Of a stretch of 34,794 nt of DNA, positions 28,800-34,794 are shown in pieces (position 1 is the stretch's first letter; the number at the start of each line of letters is the position of its first letter). Under the pieces are notes generated by a model. The model was not told where the DNA came from. It saw nothing but the letters and a program-made list of their open reading frames with translations, and made no database searches. Position numbers and translations under genes: made by a program. This stretch comes from Chara braunii (taxonomy: Eukaryota > Streptophyta > Charophyceae > Charales > Characeae): NCBI GenBank assembly GCA_003427395.1, contig BFEA01000264.1:997864-1032657 (forward strand), in the 5' to 3' direction.

Positions 28800-30560
28800 T
28801 GGTTAGAAACAATAAACCCATGGCTAGCAATTGATGTCGATCACCCTGTTACCTTGTACCTGGCTGGAATTCCAGTACCTCGTATCTCAACCTCAGGCCA
28901 TTCTCGCGGCCGCACTACCGATCACATGCTGTCACACAGTCATTTACAGTTACAACGGTCTGTCACAAAGTCGCATGCACGCCACGCACTTTATCCAACC
29001 GATCTTCTCCGCTCACGTCATGGCAGTGCGAGCGTCCGTACGGCGTACGGCCCTCTCTTCTGTTATTATGGCCTCTCCCCAGTCGCCTCACGCTCAGGTT
29101 TCTCACACACTTTGGAGCGTCGAAGTCGATCGCAGCCGCCAGCTGTTAATGGTCCACGACCACATCAGGAGTTGATGCTACAGACGAAGAAAACCAACGT
29201 CTTGCTTATGGCTGCCTGTTCGAATTGAACCGGAGGAACAGCAGACTCGATCTCCCCGACACACCGATGCCGCTCCACAGAGTATCATGCATGGGACACT
29301 GTGACGAGAAGCAGATGTCATATGTCCGTCACAGTGAAAACGTCACACCATATGTCCGCCGTGTGACGTTATCTGAAACGCTCCTCGATCGCCGCTCACA
29401 TCATAATAGAAAAAATCTGAGAAAATCAAACGCTGACATGCTCCACCGCTTTCGTGTACGCCACCTGCATGCGCTAAAAATAGACAAAGGGTCCAGCAGA
29501 CTCATGCAGACAGTCGATAATGCCCTTCAGGAGGATCTGTGTCACCGCAGTAGACTCTCACGTTGCTGGATCAAGCCACAGCCGTTGATGAAACGAATCA
29601 ACGGGCACAGGATCGCACTCTAGTGAGAAATTATGCACCCGTCGTAACAAACAGCTATGTGACAACGACTGAAGTTTCTCTTCTATTTTATCGGACTTCT
29701 TGCCTTTGCCGTGTGAACAGCGGAGTTGCAGAACCTCTCGTGCGAGGTAAGCAGTTCCTATAGCTCCCTCTCTCTCAGTGCTACCACCATGCAGCAACTC
29801 CACCTTCCATCGAAGTCGTAGTAAACTCTGCCTCACCCTAACTATTCTCCTTCTGGTCCCCAACAAGCCGTCCCTCCCTCCACTGCTTCCTCACTACGTA
29901 GTTGTGCAAGCAGTGCCTGTCAGTGAGAGCAATATCCACTGTGTGTGGGATAAGCCCTCATACTTATAACTATCATAATGTACTTTTGGCAGTCTTTTGC
30001 TCGCAGTGTTGCACAGTGCATTTGGGCTTTATATGTCGACAGTGTGTGCAATAAGCCATCACAGCACAAAGTGCAGAGCAAGTGGAGAGGAGAACAGATA
30101 TGACACGAACATGCAGCGACAGGACAACCTGTGCATCACTGGATCGAAGCCCGTAAATTACATACATTGTCAAATGAAGAACACCATGTGGACTCGAGGC
30201 TGACGTCACGCGCCGAGCCCTCCGGCAAAGATCGCTACATGTTTCAGCTGGGCCCCCAGTCCCAGACAAATAACTATTTCCCCCTCCTTCGCTGGGCCTG
30301 GTCTGTCTATGCACACAACACCACGATTGCTGCCAGCGGGTTTAGGTCTCCGAAAAAGAGCCAACGGTCAACGCTAATGGAATCTAAGTGAACTCCCTGT
30401 CAGCCTGTCAGGTGGTCCCCGCTGAACACAAGGAGCGAGGCCCCGATCATGGCCCCCGAGGCTCGACATCCTCGGTGAATGGAAGAATCCGCCACATAAT
30501 ACATATTTATTATTATTTAATCCCCGATATTTCTTTAGGATTTATTGAAAATTTATTGAC
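28800..30560. other. Unassigned region with paired hairpins
   Basis: Open frames of up to 186 codons exist on the plus strand, but they have no recognised domains and look like chance frames. Two adjacent perfect hairpins lie at 29297-29336 (arms CACTGTGACG, 20-nt loop) and 29339-29370 (arms AACGTCACAC, 12-nt loop). Both loops contain CATATGTCCG. No gene or RNA family is recognised. Confidence 0.4.
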
Positions 30561-30584
30561 ATCTTGGAAGCTCGCACCTTCTGG

Positions 30585-30690
30585 GAAGATGTCTGGTTCT
30601 CTTGCGTTGGTCAGCCAAAAGGTTTGGAGTTCGATGTCTGGTTCCTCCTGCCAATCGAAAGGTCCCGAGTTCGAGTTCTCAAGAAGCTGA
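30585..30690 (+). repeat. Possible tRNA-derived SINE head, duplicated
   Basis: Two related stretches follow one another: TTGGTCAGCCAAAAGGTTTG then GAGTTCGATGTC, and CTGCCAATCGAAAGGTCCCG then AGTTCGAGTTC. The AGTTCGA cores resemble the Pol III box B. No clear box A, tail or target duplication was found, so this is tentative. Confidence 0.3.
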
Positions 30691-31480
30691 GGATCAGAAA
30701 AGGGGGCACAAAGTGACAGGTCCCCGAACTGTCAATCGCCGACGAAAGCTTGATGATGACAATTGCTGCACATAACAGACAGAAGCAAATTACTAATGAA
30801 AAAAAGAAATAAATACTTTGATTCAAACGAAATCAAATTGGGTGACCATAGCTTAGTTTCTAGAAACAACAGCAAAAAAAAATCAAGTTGGGCAAGGAAC
30901 AAAGGAACATGCCACGTGCCTAACACCCTCCCCCCCTCCCCTCGTTTGGTCCATCCCAGATCCCCAGCGCCTAGAAAACGAGTCTGAAAGGGGGTTGTTT
31001 CGGGCTGTTTACAGTGACCGGTGGTAGAGCAGGGTAACAAGCAGAAGATCGCAACACCAAGAAGATGGTTCAAAAAGTGCGATTAACAGTGACCGGATTA
31101 TTGTTGCCAATGGAACAGGGTGATGCGTGATTTTGTAGGTGTGGTTTGAGCTGGTGGTAAATGCGCAATTAACAGCATGGAAACAGCTCTTTGAGAATTG
31201 CCATGTGCTTACATCGTATGAAAACTCAGTTTTGAGCCTCCCTTGTGGATGAACTAAACACACGTGCAACTGAAAACGTGCTGCCGCGCTATTTGGAGAT
31301 ACTCTGGAGTGCTGCTTGGAGATAACCTGCGCCATTTTGTGATTCTGGCTGACAGTAGTAGTCAACGACTCAACAGTGCTGGGCACATAGGACGTAAGCA
31401 TAGCCAGATCAAGTACAGCGGAACTGTGGAAGAGAGATGAGAGAGGTATTCAGAGAGGAGAGAGACACAGAGAGAGTCCT
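30691..31480. other. Unassigned region
   Basis: No gene is recognised. Minus-strand open frames near 30732-31401 lack known motifs. A C-rich patch lies near 30930. Confidence 0.35.
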
Positions 31481-31488
31481 TGGACACA

Positions 31489-31490
<2 letters not shown>

Positions 31491-31581
<91 letters not shown>

Positions 31582-31582
31582 N

Positions 31583-31659
<77 letters not shown>
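31491..31659 (+). repeat. (TG)n followed by (GA)n microsatellite
   Basis: (TG)n at about 31491-31520 runs directly into (GA)n at 31521-31659, with one N at 31582. Confidence 0.95.
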
Positions 31660-31660
<1 letters not shown>

Positions 31661-32179
31661 ACTGCTTGGTGGCCATAGCCGCACATCCCGGTACTTGGTC
31701 AATCTTGTGTACTTGAGTTAACTGGCCAAGACTATTGTGAATTTCCGTCTCACGTGTGAATTGCCTACGTGAGTTTCATAGTGCGAGCTTGGTGAGGAGT
31801 GCTGTGCATGGATGGTCGGCCTCAAATCAACTAGTGCCGGAGCAGACTCTTTGTTACCTCTTTTCAGCAGGCTCAAACGTAAGGGGAACAGCGCAGATAA
31901 GTGAAGGATGAAGGCGAGGGTGAGACAAAGGAAGGGGAGGCCGGATCTGGAGAAGAAGACTTACCTGGTAGCCATATCCACAGCAGGCGAGCATGGAGCT
32001 TCTCCGTCAAGCTGCTGTAGTGAAGTGTTTCGTCACCCTAGCCTTTCATGTTGTCAATTCTGAATGGTTGGTGCTGGTCTTTTCCTTGCCACTTTGCTGC
32101 TGGTCGTCGTAGGTCTTCAGTCAGCCAGGAGGTGACGAATATTGTAGATAAGTAGAGTCAGTTGTGGAAAGCTTCGTGG
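31660..32179. other. Unassigned region
   Basis: No gene, RNA or repeat family is recognised. Confidence 0.35.
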
Positions 32180-32320
32180 GCAGAGTAGCAGCACGGGCAG
32201 GAGCAACGGCGTGTGCAGAGTCGCAGCACGGGCAGGAGCAACGGCGTGTGCAGAGTAGCAGCACGTGCAGGAGCGACGGCATGTGCAGAGTAGCAGCATG
32301 GGAAGGAGCGACCGGTACTG
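32180..32320 (+). repeat. 35-bp tandem repeat, four copies
   Basis: GCAGAGTAGCAGCACGGGCA plus 15 bases repeats from 32180, 32215, 32250 and 32285. The period is not a multiple of three, so repeat-encoded peptides shift frame at each unit and are not accepted as coding. Confidence 0.9.
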
Positions 32321-32859
32321 ACCGGCATGCCATGAATTACACTGGCATGATTCATTGACTGTCTAAGAGTTGAGGGGAAGCGTTTACCCCGCCCAGCCAC
32401 GAAGTCCTGTCTGCGACGTTAAACCACCAGGACCTGGCCCAGCTATCGGCCGCGGAAAAAAATAGAGTAGAAACGTTTCTAGTTGGATGAATTTGGGCGC
32501 TCCTGTAGTGGCCCGTATGTTTCCTTAAACCGCGTAGCGTTAACGGGCACGACTTTAGGAAGTACTGGTGGTACTGGTGGTTTAAATATCCTTGAGGACT
32601 GTGCAACCTGTCCTTCAACCAGCCCAGATACGGGTATTCTGCATAACCCAGTACTGGAAAGTTGTGACAAACTGGGCTCAGTGAACGAGTACATAGTACA
32701 TAGTGAAGTCTACGTATTGTAGGTTCTGTCGTGTGCACCAACATCCTCTAGATACATTGTCAAACAGCAGTTGACTAAACAAGCGTTCATGGCTCTAGTG
32801 AAGCCCATAACCCATAACCGCGAAGGGGAAGAACGAAGAGAAAACAGATCTGATTCAGA
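32321..32859. other. Possible 5' part of the Ty3/gypsy relic
   Basis: A plus-strand frame around 32410-32490 reads ATLNHQDLAQLSAAEKNRVE, which is protein-like, then stops. It precedes the gypsy RT region on the same strand and could belong to it. No conserved motif confirms this. Confidence 0.25.
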
Positions 32860-32867
32860 ACAGCAAA

Positions 32868-33065
32868 GGAAAGTTACCACCCCTGATCCGCGATTAAGCA
32901 AAAGAGTATGTGGAATTACAGGACGCTCTTACAGGGGTGACCCAAAGAGAGATTAAACATAGGATAGGAAAGTTACCACCCCTGATCCGAGATTAAGTAA
33001 AAGAGTATGCGGAATTACAGACCGCTCTTACAGGGGTGACCCAAGGAGAGATTAAACATAGGATA
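32868..33065 (+). repeat. 99-bp in-frame tandem duplication in the gypsy relic
   Basis: Copies at 32868-32966 and 32967-33065 differ at a few bases. Each encodes KEYAELQTALTGVTQREIKH, giving two copies of a 33-codon segment. Confidence 0.9.
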
Positions 33066-33177
33066 GAGATCATCCCAAGAAGCAAGACCCCCAAGGGATA
33101 CAGGAGGATTTATCTTGCTGAGCTAGAAGAACTGTGCAAAAAGTTAGATGAATTAGTTGAGAAGGGGTATGGCTGAG

Positions 33178-33316
33178 ACTAGATACATATAGGGGGTCCG
33201 GCGTTGGCCGGACCCCAGGAGCCAAAAATTTAGACCGGATTTCGGCCCAAAAACTCAATTTTAATTTCGTTCAAAAAATATAAGATATATGTCCGTTTTG
33301 ATGAAATGGCTGTTGA
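33178..33316 (+). mobile_element. Half copy of the foldback element, inserted in gypsy RT
   Basis: It is homologous to the right half of 1981-2337, from AGATACATATAGGGGGTCC through AGGAGCCAAAAATTTAGACC and CTCAATTTTAATTTCGTTC to the terminal GAAATGGCTGTT. It contains a hairpin at 33193-33216 with perfect 10-bp arms (GGGGTCCGGC). It separates two contiguous segments of the gypsy RT. The left arm is missing. Confidence 0.75.
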
Positions 33317-33652
33317 TTAAGCGAAGCTCGTCCCTGATCGTACAGTTCTGTTTGTCCCCAAAGCGGGTGAATTGAGGTTGTGCATAGATTATACGGGAAG
33401 AATTCAGAACCATTGTCCAAAATAGATGATCTATTGGATAGATTGCACTTTGAAGTTTGAGCTGAAGTCCGAGCATCACCAGAAGTAGCCATGGAGGATC
33501 AGCACAAGATCGCGTTTAGGACTAGATATAGACAATTGAGTTTGTAACTTTGCGGTGATGCCCTTTCGACTAACCAATGCCCTTGCTACATTCCAGCGCT
33601 GCATGAATGATATATTTCAGAGCATCACTTACATATTCCTGGTAGCCTACTA

Positions 33653-33705
33653 AGACAACATCTTGGTTTAAAAAAAGAAAAGCAAAAAAAAGACAACATA
33701 TTGGT
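33653..33705 (+). repeat. 15-bp direct repeat flanking an A-rich insert
   Basis: AGACAACATCTTGGT (33653-33667) and AGACAACATATTGGT (33691-33705) flank a 23-nt A-rich stretch. Removal of the insert and one repeat restores continuity of the gypsy RT frame around its catalytic box. This resembles a retroposition event that left little more than a tail. Confidence 0.7.
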
Positions 33706-34011
33706 CTCCAACAAAACATTGGTAGAGCATGTAGAACATTTCCAGAAGGTCCTGCAAACTACGAATCCCCCACAGCCGCAGTCATGACCGCGGCGGTCGC
33801 GGTCGACCGCAGCCCGCCGGCGCCGACGGGAGAGGGGGTTGGGGGTGGGGGTTGGGGGTGGGAGTTGCGGATTGGGGTTCCAGAACCCCGACCCTACACC
33901 CTTGAAAAAACGAAAGTTAAAACAGAAGATTTTCGGGGGGGGGGGTTGTTTTTGGTGTGTGACAAATATTAAAATAAGATAATAATATTAATATTAATAA
34001 CAAAGAAATAT

Positions 34012-34582
34012 CATGGCTACGCCGGACCCGGACCCGGACAGCTCATGTTCGGGGACCGGATGCATGTCCGGTCAGGTCCGGACATGCATAGTTTCGGACG
34101 GTCCGAACCGGTAAACAGGTCCAGAAATGTCCGGACCATTAAAAAAAATAAAAAATAAAAAAATCTGAAAAAAAAATGTTATGCAGAATAACAATGCAAA
34201 CCACTTTTTCCTCAGAGTCATGTCAGAATTTCTAACCAACTTGAGTGAAAAGTCAAAAACCTATAAAAAACTTAAAAAAAGACTTTAAAAACTAATAAAA
34301 AGTAATCAACTATTAATAATTGAAAAATTGGGGGTGTCTAATAAATTACTATAGAGAGAGAGCATGTCCGGACCCCCCAAAAGAGCATAAACAGGCCTGA
34401 AAACCCCCCAAAACAATTTTGGGGGCTTGGCTCCTCAGTGTGGAAGGGTCCTGGACCGCTTTCTTTTTTTTTTTGTTTCCCTCCACATTTGGCAGATCCG
34501 GACCTTCCAGACCGGAGGTCTGGAGTCCGAACTGAATCCAGACCATCTGGACGGCGGTCGGCACGTCCGGATCGTAGCAATG
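34012..34582 (+). mobile_element. hAT-like non-autonomous element (family III relative) with TCCGGAC repeats
   Basis: This 571-bp element starts CATGGCTACGCCGGACC; the right end read inward is CATTGCTACGATCCGGACG. Flanking 8-mers AGAAATAT (34004-34011) and ATAAATAT (34583-34590) match at 7 positions. Subterminal regions are dense in GTCCGGAC-type motifs. The interior ATGTTATGCAGAATAACAAT resembles that of 16081-16602. No coding capacity. Confidence 0.72.
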
Positions 34583-34648
34583 ATAAATATTGCTTGCTTG
34601 CTAGCTTGATCGATTGGTGGGGGAGGGGTCCTCCCTTCCCTCCCCCCC

Positions 34649-34651
<3 letters not shown>

Positions 34652-34706
<55 letters not shown>

Positions 34707-34736
34707 CACACAAACATGCACAACCGTGCGCGCGCG

Positions 34737-34794
<58 letters not shown>
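34652..34794 (+). repeat. (CA)n microsatellite at window end
   Basis: (CA)n with an interruption of CAAACATGCACAACCGTGCG and a short (GC)n patch near 34730. Frames of alternating Cys-Val are repeat artefacts. Confidence 0.95.

Larger units (their letters stand above)
32860..33758 (+). pseudogene. Ty3/gypsy-type reverse transcriptase relic
   Basis: The plus strand carries the usual order of a gypsy RT. GVTQREIKHRIEII and ELEELCKKLDELVEKGY precede the RT palm (to about 33174). After a foldback insertion, VLFVPKAGELRLCIDYT follows (about 33343-33394). VMPFRLTNALATFQRCMND (about 33555-33611) matches the VMPFGLTNAPATFQ motif. The catalytic box, normally YxDD, reads Tyr-stop-Asp-Asn at 33648-33659. 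SNKTLVEHVEHFQKVLQ (about 33706-33757) closes it. Stops, a 99-bp tandem duplication, a foldback insertion, an A-rich insertion and a hAT-like insertion make it clearly inactive. Gag, RNase H, integrase and LTRs are not seen. Confidence 0.82.
33759..34794 (+). mobile_element. hAT-like element (family II), left end, runs off the window
   Basis: It begins CTACGAATCCCCCACAGCC, very like the CTATGAATCCTCCGC end of the element at 13930, followed by GTCATGACCGCG as in that element. The left flank CCTGCAAA (33751-33758) is gypsy RT sequence and would be the 8-bp duplication. Its partner must lie beyond the window. The right part (34600-34794) has the same GC linker and (CA)n arrangement as the interior of 13930-15402. 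Another element is nested inside. Confidence 0.55.

Noticed and set aside
28668-29623. Two long plus-strand open frames as genes
   Set aside because: No known domains, no codon coherence, and they overlap repeat-derived sequence upstream.
30732-31073. Minus-strand frame of about 113 codons
   Set aside because: No family resemblance; composition is typical of AT-rich non-coding sequence read through T tracts.
31362-31721. Arg/Glu and Ser/Leu frames over (GA)n
   Set aside because: Simple repeat artefacts containing an N.
32117-32400. Ala-rich repeat proteins on the minus strand at the 35-bp array
   Set aside because: A 35-bp period changes frame every unit, which is not how coding repeats are kept.

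Overview
The window looks like nuclear DNA of a streptophyte (green-plant lineage), most likely a repeat-rich genome such as that of a charophyte alga. The reasons are one long intronless receptor-like kinase of the plant RLK/Pelle type, a plant-mitochondrial-type trnQ copy embedded in nuclear repeats, plant-style LINE, Ty3/gypsy and hAT-like relics, and very abundant (CT)n, (GT)n, (CTC)n and (CAAT)n microsatellites with assembly Ns. The organism is inferred, not proven.

Only one convincing host gene is present. It is a minus-strand receptor-like kinase at 24851-27928 (1025 residues from the first in-frame ATG) with a signal anchor, a glycosylated beta-propeller-like ectodomain, a poly-proline hinge, a second membrane span and a catalytically complete kinase whose DFG motif reads DCG. 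A TATA-like box and a duplicated block with 14-bp palindromes lie upstream of it.

The rest is a layered graveyard of mobile elements. From left to right: a Penelope-like reverse transcriptase relic (1020-1975, minus); a foldback element (1981-2337); a CAAT foldback (2437-2589); a complete hammerhead ribozyme (3004-3063, minus); a hAT-like non-autonomous element (5513-6223); a LINE relic (7795-9580, minus) interrupted by a probable mitochondrial insertion with a trnQ-like gene; two more copies of the same hAT-like family (9786-10529 and 11823-12567); and a second LINE relic (about 12960-16690, plus) split by two different hAT-like elements, each with an 8-bp target duplication. Then come short hairpin MITEs, a complex tandem-repeat block (20443-21460), a second hammerhead-bearing repeat whose homology starts within about one base of the predicted ribozyme cleavage site (22965-23132), microsatellites, the kinase gene, and finally a Ty3/gypsy relic (about 32860-33758) broken by a foldback copy, an A-tail-only insertion and a hAT-like element that runs off the right edge and carries another element nested inside it.

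The most exciting signal is the hammerhead pair. One copy can form all three stems and keeps every core base. The other lacks everything 5' of the predicted self-cleavage point, as expected if the inserted RNA had first cut itself. None of the repeats forms an operon or pathway. Their relationships are insertion order, which the target-site duplications and interrupted reading frames allow to be read.
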